Shown here piece after piece: positions 31,387 through 42,660 of a stretch of DNA of 64,000 nucleotides. The notes under the pieces were generated by a model. It searched no databases, was not told the DNA's origin, and saw only the letters and a list, made by a program, of their open reading frames with translations. How positions within the stretch are numbered: position 1 is the first letter of the stretch; each line of letters starts with the position of its first letter. A program made the translations under genes and the position numbers. Origin of the DNA: Toxorhynchites rutilus septentrionalis (Eukaryota; Arthropoda; Insecta; Diptera; Culicidae); NCBI RefSeq assembly GCF_029784135.1, contig NC_073746.1, positions 250,179,494 to 250,243,493 of the forward strand, read 5' to 3'.

Positions 31387-32199
31387 ACTGATACCCCTTG
31401 GTGTTTAGTCCTATATGTCTACAGTTCACTCATTTCTATTAATAGAACGGCAGAGTCTCTCACTAAAGCGATTATTTCTGAATTAAAATTTCAATGTTTT
31501 GATGTCTTTTTCTACATAATTCAACAAATATAAATTTTCACGTTGTATTGAATCATTCTCATTTAAATCAAGAGAATTGACAAAAAACATCATCTTATAT
31601 TTTGGATTTTATCTTTATTCTGGTAAACATTACGTGTGGATAACTGGAATTCAATGTGAGAAGCATTCGAGTCTTTGTTACATTGAATGATGTTGAGCTT
31701 AAAGCCCTCCATATTGTAAAATCTATGCAACAATCGACAAAAAAAACTTTATAGACACTTTAATGGAATATTATACCCCACCTAGCATATTCACTGACAT
31801 TGCTCTGTCCAACTTCCTTCGGTTCCGGTCGATGCGTCATGGCCGGAACGATCAGCACGGTACTTCTTACAGAAGATGCCAGAAATAAGATCGCTTCTTG
31901 AATCGCAACGAAAGGCAATGAATTTCCTCAACACAGAAGCCGTTTACTGACAGAAATACAGGGAAAAATCGAAGGCAACAAAGTATATATATATATATAG
32001 TGAACCAACGATGCCCCAAAATCTATGTTTCACTTCTATATAAGTTATTATCACAATAGATATAACAAATGTTATAGCTATATCGAGGGTACATAAAAAA
32101 TGTGTATTTATATTGATCACGTCCTCAAAAGAAGAAGAAAGGATGGACGAATCTACAATGTTCTATATATTTGGATACATGAGATTGGTGGTTTCAAAA
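31387..32199. other. AT-rich, nothing recognised apart from a short TA run
   Basis: No gene or repeat recognised except a (TA)n run at about 31984-31999. Confidence 0.5.
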
Positions 32200-32765
32200 A
32201 TGATGCCAAATGTATCAAATTGCATGAATCGTCAAGATTTGTTGTCAAAAATCGACTCCCTGAGACTTTTATCCAGCAAGTATCGACGTTTTATCCAATT
32301 TTAAAATCTTCGGCGACAATTTTTTTTTATAAAACCCCGATTTCATGTTTTCTCCCTTTGGGTGATTTTTCGATTTTCCAAAAACTTAAATTTTGACATC
32401 TGCGACACTAGTAAATGAAATCCAAATGAGCTAATATTTTGCATAGGGTATATTATCGTGCAAATCAACTCTCCGCAGTAAGTTCCATATGAAAAATTGA
32501 GATAACTATTCCCATTGGCACCCTAAACCATACGTTTTGCTACGTATTCCGAAGAAGTCCCAGAGAGTCGATTTTTGAAAAAAAAAAATATTTGAGATGA
32601 CAGTAGATCTCGGTGATTCACGCAATTTGAAGACATTTGACATCGAGAAAAAACCTTTTGAAAACCCCAATTTCATATAACCACCACCTTCAGCACCCCC
32701 CACCCCACTCCCGGGGGAAATTTTGGGCTTTCAAAAAACTCGAACTTTGGCAGCTATGCGACACT
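32200..32765. repeat. Foldback-family copy, degraded
   Basis: Contains left-arm, loop and right-arm pieces seen at 25171-25953: caaaaatcgactc, gggtgatttttcgatttt, gcatagggtatattatcgtgc, and ttggcaccctaa. It is followed by a purine-rich GA tract at 32767-32820. Confidence 0.75.
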
Positions 32766-33025
32766 AGACAGAGAAAAAGAAAGAGAAAGAAAGAAAAAGA
32801 GTGGAGTGAGGGAAAGAGAATGATGAGAAAGATACAATGACTGGCACTAAGAAAAATCCCTCCAATATAAATCAAAATTTGAACAATTTGATTTTATTTG
32901 ATACTACTGAAAAATAAAAGCTCTTTTGACGTAGGATTACGTCTTTCGGGAACATATTGGGGTACAAGTTGAAAATCGAAAATCGAGCACATTGTGAAAA
33001 TTGTCCAATTTAAAACCCTTATTGC

Positions 33026-33150
33026 TCAGTCATTTCATGATGGATTGATGAAATTGTTGCGTCAATCGATTCCAGCACTCCATAACAATTTTTTACATTG
33101 AATAAAATAATGTATGTCATGAAACTAACTATCGAACAATTGAAAAATCT
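33026..33150. repeat. Second copy of the window's opening repeat
   Basis: Matches positions 1-126 (ctcagtcatttcatgatg...). In both places it lies next to foldback-family sequence. Confidence 0.8.
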
Positions 33151-33184
33151 CAACCCCTATCCTAACGGAAATATCCACTTCTGA

Positions 33185-33395
33185 TTGGTCGAAATTGACG
33201 ACACATGCGGCGAGTCCCTAACAGAGACATCAAAACCAAGCTGCCTGGGGGAAATCGGCATTGGAAATACATGAAAGTAGGGGGAACTGTTGTTCCTACC
33301 GAAATGTGTCCCCTAACAGAGGCATCAAATCCAAGGTGCCCTGGGGAAATCGGCATTCCAAATATATGCAAGTCGGGGGCATTTTTATATTGCAT
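33185..33395 (-). repeat. Minisatellite of about 95-bp units, opposite strand to 11090-11300
   Basis: Two units plus part of a third; unit landmarks (plus strand) are ctaacagagrcatcaaa, ggggaaatcggcatt and the word tgcaagtcggggg. Period is about 95 bp. Both strands stay open in several frames through it, which produces repetitive but meaningless peptides. Confidence 0.8.
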
Positions 33396-33878
33396 GTAAG
33401 GTGAGTGATACGATTAATTCTAGCAAATAAAATTGAAATTTGGAACTTTAATATTGGTTGCTTCGTGAAAGTTCATATCAATGACTGATAGTGTATTGTG
33501 AAAAATTTAGCACAAGTGTAAGTGTAAAATTGTATATGGTAGCAATTGTGTTAAAAATAACTTGAAATTAGAAACGAGTCATTGAAATGTTCATAAATTA
33601 AAATCAAGGTGTGTTCTCAGTCGAGAACGGGTGGTTCGGTTTCAGCTGTCTGTTTTTTGTGTTCGTCTCCACCCAAGGAATGTTCATTCGGTGAGAAAAA
33701 TTGGAAAAGTGAAGAAATATACGAAAAAGTGATTTCCCATATGCTCTACATATAATATAAGGTGTTGTTAGTCCAATTAAAATTCGCATTGGGTTGAATA
33801 AAAGGTTGAATAAACACCCAGAAAATAAATATTATAAAAGAAAATTACCTTTTCCATTTCGAATATGTTTTCTCTATG
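33396..33878. other. Intergenic, nothing recognised
   Basis: No gene, repeat or RNA recognised. Confidence 0.5.
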
Positions 33879-34150
33879 CAGTAGAACCCCGATTATCCGC
33901 GGAATAGTCGGAATAGCTCACCGCGATTACGAAAATCGCGGATAACGCAATAAATGGCTTAAAATTAGGTGCAGACACAAAAAAAGAGATATTTAAGCAT
34001 GAAAACTATGTTTCATCAATACAGAAATCATTAAACTATCCATCTGTAAGGTCGTTTACACCAGTGACCGTTTACACCGCTCACTGGCAAATTCCGATAA
34101 GCTCTATAGAATTACAAGTGAACTCACTTTCGCGGATTATCGAGTAACAT
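33879..34150. mobile_element. pogo/Tigger-like MITE remnant
   Basis: Begins with cagtagaaccccgattatcc, a pogo-type terminal pattern. The related words gcggataacg (near 33950) and cgcggattatcgag (near 34132) lie inside and at the far end. Right TIR imperfect; no coding capacity. Confidence 0.45.
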
Positions 34151-35255
34151 GTTTTTACTGATGACAAAAATTGATAATTGTGTTCGGTATTGATAATTAT
34201 CTTATATTACATTGGTGAGTTTTTCTTTTTCTTTATTTCATCCATACATAACACAGGGGACATCTCGTCTAGGGTTACAGAGGGCGGTTATCATCATGTC
34301 TCATTCGGCATCTTTTTCAGGGTCACCAAATCATTATCAAAGAGTTTAACGATGTAATTCTTCAAGTATATCCAAAATCAACAGATAGTCTAACGGAATC
34401 CTACGTCAACTATGCGGTCGTGTCTCGGACACAACATTCCTGTGACTTTTTCCATACAAAAATCCATAATTGCCTTTTCAAATACAAAATAATTAATTTT
34501 GTCTTGAAATCGAAATTCGACATACAAAAATCAATCACATTAAAAATATTTTATGGTATATTTTTCATCGGTACACTCCTCGGTTTTGACGCTTCATTGT
34601 TTACATCTATCACAAACATAATTTGTAGAGCTCTTAAGCAAACTTCTTGTTACCAAGTGGATTGTTTTTGAAACTGTGGAATGTTTGGAAAAATGAGCGG
34701 ACCCAACATTAAATACAGGTGTAAATTCTTATGGTGCGTGACTTCAAACGAAATGAATCTGAGAAAAAACGACTTCTCTTCGCAAGAAATCATACCAGCT
34801 GGAGCCGCTGAAGTTCTGAAAGTGTGTCATCTGGTCAGATTAGTCAAAGTTCAAACTTTTCAATAATTAAGGGCGACTAAAAATTGAACGAAAGGGCGTT
34901 GAGCGGCTCCAGGACACACATCTTCAACATAATCTCACCTTGCAGCAGGATGAAGATCAAAAATATATGGTGAAAAAAAATTGAACATATTACTTACTCT
35001 AATTTGCCCATAACTTGGACGAACATCACCTTACAAACAGCGAAGAATTTTTTATGTTATTATTTATTCGATAAAATGTCCTAAACTTTGGAAACATTCT
35101 CTTACCAAATAGACTCAACTGAATAATATGGTAATATTGATCCACCTCGAAAGTATCCGCGGTTCTTTGTCACTAGATGGTGTTGATGGTCATACATCGG
35201 GAAACACTAATTTAAATGTGTCAAAAGAACACGCACCTAAGAGTTGACATTCAAA
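34151..35255. other. Intergenic; short arm-family piece only
   Basis: Around 34408-34430 the minus strand reads gacacgaccgcatagttgacgtag, cut from the arm family seen at 10930. The frames at 34420-34671 and 34681-34866 have no recognisable motif. Confidence 0.45.
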
Positions 35256-35269
35256 TTTACAAACAAAGT

Positions 35270-35545
35270 TAGTTCACCAATCATGTCAAAATTTACATTG
35301 ATTTGAAAATAGATTAAATTACATACAGCAAATACGCAGAAAAAGTGTTCCAAAAAATTTGTGAAGGATACTTTAAGTGAACGCAGGACTCTGAAGTGGT
35401 TTGTTCGATTTCTTTCTGGAACTTTTGATATCAAAGATTGAAAAAGTCAATCCACTGAGAATCAATCACTTGTCAGTGTGGAATACTCTGTAAAAAGTTT
35501 GGGTGCCACATGAGCAACTTGACTACTGCAGTATCTATTATTGAT
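35270..35545 (+). pseudogene. Mariner N-terminal relic
   Basis: The plus strand reads SERRTLKWFVRFLSGTFDIKD near 35380-35440, corresponding to the mariner WFxRFxSGxFDxxD block, and VWVPHEQL near 35500, the WVPHEL block. Frames differ and stops intervene, so this is a decayed remnant without a catalytic core. Confidence 0.6.
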
Positions 35546-36500
35546 TAAACATTAGCAAAAGCATAAATTCAAAATGTCTTTCTGTTTTGACCGTGATACT
35601 TGTTATAACTACTAAAGCAAGAACATTTGTGACAGGTTTCCATTCATTAATTCATTAGGAAGAATACTAATTATGTCTGAGTTGAGAATTACAAACAACG
35701 GAATAATCTAAGTCGATCATTAACATCGACTGCGAAACCAAATCGATTATGAACAAAATCGGTATTAAAGGTTAACGATTTGAAAAAGGAGAGTCTGGCT
35801 ACATTTGTCACAGAGAAACAAAGAGTTAACTATATACGAAGATTTTGATACCTTCATTTCAAGCCTTTGAAAGATCTCAAACGATAAAAAACAAGTTTTT
35901 CCCATGAACGTTTACCCACCATAACAGTTAAAAATTGCACTCCCAGAGTGCAAGACCTCACATTCCGTCACATTCGGTGCATAAAAACATCAACTAAAGC
36001 AGGACAACCACCTGAAAAAAAACTCCATCATTCTCACGAGCTACCAACCTGTCATCGCGACACCACAAAGCAAAGGTCATCAGCACGAGGTGTGCGCGCG
36101 CGGTTGTAATAGCTCGTCAAAACATCCACTTTTCCGGTAACTACAGGATGAAACATCGCCGCTAATATAATAGCATCCGCCTCAGCTGGATGTCCAAAGC
36201 GTCTATTCTAATGACCGCGAAGAGGTCAATGGCCACAGCAATGCTTTAGCATCATGAGGCCAATAATATGCCCACCTTTGGATCACATATAGATAGAAAC
36301 TTGGCGATCTTTTCTAACAATAACAATAATGGCGCAACCACCTACGGTTACAAGCTTCATCAATTACCAGAGCGAATCTTTGTTTTACCATCACCATTAT
36401 CGAATGTGAACCGAGAGAAGAACATTCGCTTAGGTGCAAAACAGAGCCCTCCGGGCGCAAGAAGCAAGTTTGTGAAAATATTCCTCCGTGCAATCTCGCA
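35546..36500. other. Intergenic, no confident gene
   Basis: Nothing recognised. A plus-strand open frame at 36268-36609 overlaps the possible terminal exon on the minus strand and has no family match; it is not called. Confidence 0.4.
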
Positions 36501-36506
36501 CATAAT

Positions 36507-36575
36507 TGGCTACCAACAAAACGACGAGAAATTCGTTTCGGCACTGCCCTCGGATGCTGCTGGTGTTGATACAAT
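36507..36575 (-). CDS. Possible terminal coding exon (weak)
   Basis: On the minus strand, after a CAG near 36576, the sequence reads IVSTPAASEGSAETNFSSFCW and a TAG stop. This is phase 0, which fits the phase-0 donor of the exon at 37405-37655. The acceptor lacks a good pyrimidine tract, so this is a hypothesis only. Confidence 0.25.
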
Positions 36576-37404
36576 CTGTGGTAGGCTTCGTTTTTTTTTC
36601 TTACTGTGAACAACCTTCATCCATCACCTGAGGCAGCGATTCGCGCACAATTGTGCGCCAAAATCCTATCATTTTCCCAGCCTAGGTTATGATTTATTAC
36701 ATGGCGTCGCTTCATCGGCAAGTGCCACGGTGTGCATCTTGTCTGATGCATTGAATATGTTCTCATTTCAGTTAACTTGGAATAAACATATTATTTATAC
36801 CGTAAGTAATGGGGATCATTTTTAACACCTTCTGCTCCTTCCACCTGGCACTTACGATCCTAGAGGAACACTGAGTACATTTTTGAGTGACAAGTTCAGA
36901 GTATATCAGTGAAAAACGAAAAAAAATCATGACGCCTTAATTGAAATTACAGCGCCTCTCGTGGTTGGTTCTGAAATGTTTTGACAGCAGTTTGTTTTGA
37001 AAGTATGCTGTGATCAATCTTGGGTAGCTTCCAAACCATAAATAAAATGAGGTCTTCGATTTGAAGAGGCTTCCCCAGTAAACTCAAGTTTGTTTTTGTT
37101 AATATATTAACTTAGATGATAAAATTACTGAATTAAATGCATTTCCAGGAAATCAACGCATTATCTATGTTCCAAAGGCGTATGCCACATTTGATGCACA
37201 TTTGAAGTTATTTTCGGTAGCAGATATATTTTTATATTCCAAAATACCGTAACCAGAGTTAGATTTCGACGAGTAGAGAAAACAGGACAGTTCCAATTTG
37301 GGAGGTTAGCTACCGCACGATACCGGACATTTTTTACACGTACACATAACCCTCAACAATAACTGTACAGTTTTTGTTTTCCAGGTCGCAGTGTTCGCAC
37401 TTAC

Positions 37405-37655
37405 CGTGTAGGTGAATTGGAAGTAGGTAGGTGTTACGCCACTTCGGGCCGCCAGAGGACCATCCTCGCTCGGGTCTACGTTGCTACGATCGACGATGTT
37501 ATTAGTGCGGCGGCCAGGGCTGCCCACGAACAGTGTCTGCTCCTGGTACGAATCAGGAGGTTGACTCCGCTGGATGGACGAAGGAAAAAAACTGTTGCGG
37601 CTGCTCTCGAACGATGGCACGAACCGAGTCTGTGGCTGGGAGAAGTAGAAACTAC
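37405..37655 (-). CDS. Internal coding exon of an unidentified gene
   Basis: A 251-nt minus-strand exon with a strong acceptor (cctttcattctttccag, AG at 37656-37657) and a consensus donor (acg followed by gtaagt, GT at 37403-37404). It completes a split codon (xGT) and then encodes 83 residues, starting SFYFSQPQTRFVPSFESSR and ending GVTPTYFQFTYT. The peptide is rich in Ser, Gln, Pro and Arg, with no recognised domain. The open frame continues past the splice sites on both sides, so the exon limits rest on the splice signals. Codon choice is more GC-rich than the surroundings, as expected for a real exon. The upstream exons would lie at higher coordinates and were not found. Confidence 0.55.
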
Positions 37656-39263
37656 CTGGAAAGAATGAAAGGCGAATAAATTGTAAGAAATTTGTATTTG
37701 TATTTAGCGAAATGATGATAATCATATAATTGGAACGTCTAATAATAACCAACCAATTGGCAGCTGTTTGAAAACACGAACAGAACAGAACAAAACAATA
37801 AGTTCGGTTCAAAGCAAGTATGTGCGGGAAGTGTTTGAAACATACAAAAATGTGTGAACCTTTCTAGAGTATTAATTTGATAAAACAACATACATTGTGG
37901 TGTAAAAAAAACCATTCGTAATGAACAATTTTCAAACTTTCGAACAGTCATTTCCTGGAAAAATATAATTCATGAACTTTGGGGTACATTTGGCGTCAAA
38001 ATTATACCAACGGCCTTCGCCAAAAAATATTTTTACAGCTTGGCTGCTAATGGGTAAGGCCTGTTCCTCTGATATTCTTATTCGAATTAACTTGAGTGCG
38101 ATGGCTAGCTTCGACTCTGGATAATCGATTACAACTTCAACTTGCTACAGAAAAATGTAATCTCCCGCTGTTTGTCAATAGATGGCAACATCATGAACCA
38201 AGCTAAGACCTATGGTGAACGAATCACTTCACCACATTAGTGATTTTTTTGGCGCATATACTTTTCGTAGTGGGAAAATGTCTGAATGCCAAATGTGTCA
38301 AATAATCGTCAATTGCAGGACCTCAAAAATAACTTGATTAAAATGACAAAGGATAACGAGTTTTATCGTAGATGGTAATCGAGCTATGCAAACACAAAAG
38401 GGGAAAATTTAGCGATGGACATTATTTTAAATGATTAATTTGTAACTTTTTTTCACAATAATAATGAATCAAAAAAATAATACGAAAACAAAACTGTTTA
38501 TCACCAATATACAGTTTGTCGAATAATATCGTTCACTGTTGTTCATTTGTGTTCTAAATAAGTTAATTTCCATAGGAAAAAAGGGTATTGTTGGCAGGAA
38601 ATGCAGATTCAGGATAATCGAATGTTTTCATCAACCATTTTCAGGAACAGAATAATTTCATAGCCTTGCTTTTGACAACATACATTTTAAAGGAACAATT
38701 TACTGAATTTAATATCACAGCAATTTTATGACACAAGTGAGTTAGTACTGTCTCAATTCGACGAGATTCCTTCGACGTCGTCATGTCCGTTCCTCATTTG
38801 TTTGTTAATATCCGTTTCATGGAACCTAAATTTTGGTAAACTGGTAAACAAAAACCTCAGATCATTATTAAACCATTTTGGGCAGGCTGGATGTAAAAAA
38901 AATCGTTCAAAAAATCTATGGATTTACAAATAAACGCTTTTCAAAAACACCGTAAAAAAATCAAAATCCCATATCACAAAAAAAAAATCATGCCTGAAGA
39001 ACAATTTTCTTTGAACGAAGAAATAATAGCAGCAGTTTCCGGATTCTTACTTCAGATACAGAGTCCGGAAGCTAGAAGATCACTGCAACTAGTGTCAACA
39101 AGTAAACAAGTGCAAATACCCTGTTTTGTAGTTATTTTCAAATTCATACAATCCAACGTAAATTATCCAATGTACAAACGTGGTCAGTAACATTCTAATG
39201 TCTAATGTAATATTTTTCGCTCCGAGGTTTCAATCTTAAACACAGTTACAGTTACGACCAGAA
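37656..39263. other. Probable intron or intergenic; no further exon identified
   Basis: If the exon at 37405-37655 is real, this stretch is at least partly its upstream intron. The frame at 38918-39190 (plus) loosely resembles a mariner C-terminal segment, but too weakly to call. Confidence 0.4.
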
Positions 39264-39904
39264 ATGCCAACCCTCCTGATTTTTCAGGATTTCCCAGACT
39301 TCTTGGCACTCTCCCTGATATCCTTACGAACACTCAATTTATCCAGATTTTTCTGAAATGATCCTGATTTTTCCTGATTTTTGTACTCTTTACATTATTC
39401 GTAATAAATATACTGGTTTCCATGTCAAAGTTTTCTGTCATGATAGTTCTCCGGTTCGCACTTGTATATATCTTACATTAAGTTATATTCTCTAGACGCA
39501 AAGCTGTACTTAACTTTGTTTATTTCTACCCTCAATTGTTTCGTGGCTTTCCAAAACACTGCTAGAAAATTTTATGAAATCAGGTTGTCTGACGAATTTA
39601 TGAAATTACAACGAGATTAAGTTTGAGGAACAACATTGCTTTATTGAGGATAATGTGTATGTAGATCTTTCCCCAGAGTTATTAGTGTAGTAATACATTT
39701 CAAAGTGTAAAATTACTCAAGAGAAAAATTTTAAATCCACATTCAATATAAAAAGATTTTAAATGTCATTTGTTCGTCTGATTCAAAGAGGAATCAACTT
39801 TAATGATGGGACTATGGTAAATCCCTCGTCGTTCAAAAAATAAGTTTCAGTGCCTCAGAAATCGCGGAAAAATAAGGCGTTCGGCGGTCAACGATTCGAT
39901 AACA

Positions 39905-41179
39905 CATCAAATTGCATCACGGAAAAAACGCTATAGAAATTTTATTTTTAAGAATTATATCTTCAGCTTTCGCTTATAATCAGATAAGAGTGTATAGATC
40001 ACGTTGGCCATGCTTCACTGTCAATTTTTCGTAAATTTGGAAAAATGTCGTCGAACGAAAAAGAGCGTCGTGAATTAATCATGTACACTCATTTCGAGAA
40101 TCCGGAGTTGTCACATCGGGACATCGGTAAGATGCTGGGAATCGTCCAATCCACGGTCAGCAGAGTACTAAAACGATACTTCGAGAACCTAACCATCGAC
40201 CGGAAGGTGAAGAACGGCAAAAATGGATGCTCCGTCAGTGAAAAAGATCACAAGCGCGTAGTTAAGCAGTTTAGACGTGATTCGAGAAGTTCGGTCCGGG
40301 ATGTCGCCAATAAGCTGAATTTGTCAAGTTCATTCGTCCAGCGGACCAAGCAGTGGGAGGGCCTGCGTTCATACAAGGTTCAGAAGGCTCCTAACCGCGA
40401 CGAAAGGCAAAACATGGTGGGGAAGACGTGAGCCCGGAAGCTGTACACCGAAATGCTGACGAAGCCGCATTGCCTGGTAATGGACGACGAAACCTACGTC
40501 AAAGCGGACTTTCGTCAGCTGCCGGGCCTGTTGTTCTTCTCCGCAGAGGACAAATTAAGCGTTCCGGAGGAGATTCGCAAGCAGAAACTATCCAAGTTTG
40601 CTAAAAAGTACATGGTGTGGCAAGCGATCTGCTCTTGCGGAAAGCGGAGCGCCCCTTTCGTGATGACTGGCACGGTAAACGGGCAGGTTTACCTTAAGGA
40701 GTGCCTACAGAAGCGCTTACTACCACTATTGAAGCAGCACGAGGGCCCGATCTTCGCTGGCCGGATCTCGCTTCGTGCCACTATTCAAAGGACGTGTTGG
40801 AGTAGTACGAAGCCAACGGGGTCACCTTCGTGCCAAAGGGAATGACGCGCCGGAGCTTCGCCCAATAGAGAAATATTGGGCGATTATGAAGCAGGCCCTC
40901 CGGAAGAACCCAAAAGTTGTCAAATCGGAGGCGGACTTCAAGAGAAAATGGATTTCTGTTCGAAAAAAACTACAACCTGACGTTGTACAGAACCTTATGG
41001 ACGGGGTAAAGAGGAAGGTGCGAGCATACGGGCTTGGGCTCGAAGTATGAATAAAAAGAAAATGCCAAAAGTTGTTTAATAGTTTTTATTTTACTGTCTA
41101 AAATATTCAAAAGGATCGGTCTACTGGGCGAATTTCTACAGCGTTTTTTCCGTGATGCAATTTGATGTGACACACCCTT
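39905..41179 (+). mobile_element. DD37E (ITmD37E) element copy 3, left tip lost
   Basis: Same element as 27723-29016. The right TIR is complete, ending at 41179 before TA. At the left, identity starts only at cacatcaaattgcatcacgg; about ten terminal bases are missing or replaced. Confidence 0.9.
40045..41050 (+). pseudogene. DD37E transposase copy 3, multiply broken
   Basis: Matches the intact copy at 12627 but has a premature TGA at about 40430 (in place of an Arg codon after GKT), rearranged bases at the FWPD catalytic block (near 40750), a TAG replacing Trp near 40803, and a deletion near 40845 (in the KEMNPPNAPEL segment). Non-functional. Confidence 0.9.
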
Positions 41180-41515
41180 TACTCTGTTTCTGGTGGGATT
41201 TGGAATGGATTCTGTATTATGAGCTGCAACCAAGCAATCTGCTTCTCACATATATGGCTCGCAGCAGTTTTCGACGAGGAATCAAACATGTTCTGGGAGG
41301 ATATAATATTAATGCTGTTTGAAAGATGGCGAGAGATTGTGAAATAGAACTATGGATATAAATTTAAATTATAATGCTTTGATTGAAAATTATATTTTTG
41401 TTTTACCAAAAACCGACAATAACTTTCCGAACAACCCATTATGAGCTATCCTGATTTATCTTGATTTTTATTTTCATTCTTCCTGATTTTTTAAAATTAT
41501 AGTTGGCAACCCTGG

Positions 41516-42159
41516 TTACAACTGGTTTTTCAGAGTTATTATTGACTGCTAGTGGTGAAGGTAGTGATAAATATGGATTCTTTATAGGCCAATTCACGAA
41601 ACAATGTTCCTGAAGGGGCTAAAAGGAGCGATGACCAGGGTCACCATATCTACAGAATAATCTGTACTTCTAAGATTTTTCAGACATTTTCAAACCAAGA
41701 ATCTGTACTCACAGATTACAATTTTTTGAGGTTCATACATGTTTTACTGATTTGAAAACAAAAACGTTGCCATGCTGGTTACGCTTTTTCCCATCTCACC
41801 TATTTTATTCATACAGCATTTGAATCAATTTGAATAATCATTCGATTTGGACAATCATAACAATCTAATGCAATATATTTATGAAATTTCCAGTAGTTAA
41901 AATGTTGAAATAGAGTTGGAAATAACTTCTAATTTTCCATATGTTTGTCCCTTGAAAATTCTAAACTCGTCAGCAAAGAGATGGCTCTCACTGGAATTCG
42001 TCATCAAACGAAACCTAGAGAGGTTCAACTACGACAAAAACCAAACAGTGAAAAGAACTTTGAATCATTAAAACGACCGATGGCCCATTTTTCAAATTGT
42101 TACCTCACTATGCTGATCAATTCAATACAACCATTACATTGTTACGAGTACCAGAAATA
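41516..42159. other. Intergenic, nothing recognised
   Basis: No gene or repeat recognised; the frame at 41945-42163 has no family features. Confidence 0.5.
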
Positions 42160-42600
42160 TTAGGTTGGGGAAAAAGTAATCCATTATTTTTGGGTGAAAT
42201 TCAAAACTATTTTTAATATGCTTCGGATTGTCCGATTTGGGTCAAAGATGCACAGTTTTGTTGCAAAATGTATATTCTAAAGGTATATTCATAATCTCTA
42301 TCATAGAGGCTTTGGTCCTTATTGGCAATAAACTCTAGCCAAAGATTTTTACAATCTACTCTCCATCTCAATATCTTATCACTCTGGCAAATTTTGCAAT
42401 GCGTGGAAAAGGTGGTAATCGCTTGGTGCCGGCTCCGGACTAAATGGTGGATGCATAAAAACATCCCAATCAAGCTCTCGTACATCTGTGGCCTTGCGTT
42501 GTCCTGATAGAACACAAAACCTCTTCTGTTAGCCAGTTTTGAACGTTTCTGGTCAATCGCTGGCTTCAAACGATCCATTTGTTGACAGTAGCGATCTCAA
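42160..42600 (-). pseudogene. Mariner 3' end with C-terminal transposase relic
   Basis: Begins at 42160 with the mariner terminal sequence ttaggttggggaaaaagtaa. On the minus strand from about 42575 it reads LKPAIDQKRSKLANRRGFVF, then YQDNARP with the second catalytic Asp, and in another frame ELDWDVFMHPPFSPEPAPSD and YHLF with the third Asp. Frames are broken and the 5' half of the element is missing. Confidence 0.8.
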
Positions 42601-42660
42601 TTTAGTATATTACACTGAAATAAAAATTAAAAAATAAACTAAAAAAATTAGAAAAATAAA

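Larger units (their letters stand above)
39264..41515 (+). mobile_element. Mariner-derived element, copy 2, split by a DD37E element
   Basis: Ends gccaaccct at 39264 and gttggcaaccctgg at 41502-41515, with subterminal cctgatttttcctgattttt runs, as in 22184-23492. After the DD37E insertion the plus strand resumes with LCFWWDLEWILYYELQPSN (about 41183-41240), the mariner WWDxxGVxYYELL block, and then a C-terminal ERWREIV-like tail near 41320. So the host element is a decayed mariner. Confidence 0.65.

Noticed and set aside
33162..33399. Repetitive peptides on both strands
   Set aside because: Made by the 95-bp minisatellite units.
38918..39190. Frame resembling a mariner C-terminal segment
   Set aside because: The similarity is limited to one short stretch and no other mariner block lies nearby in order.
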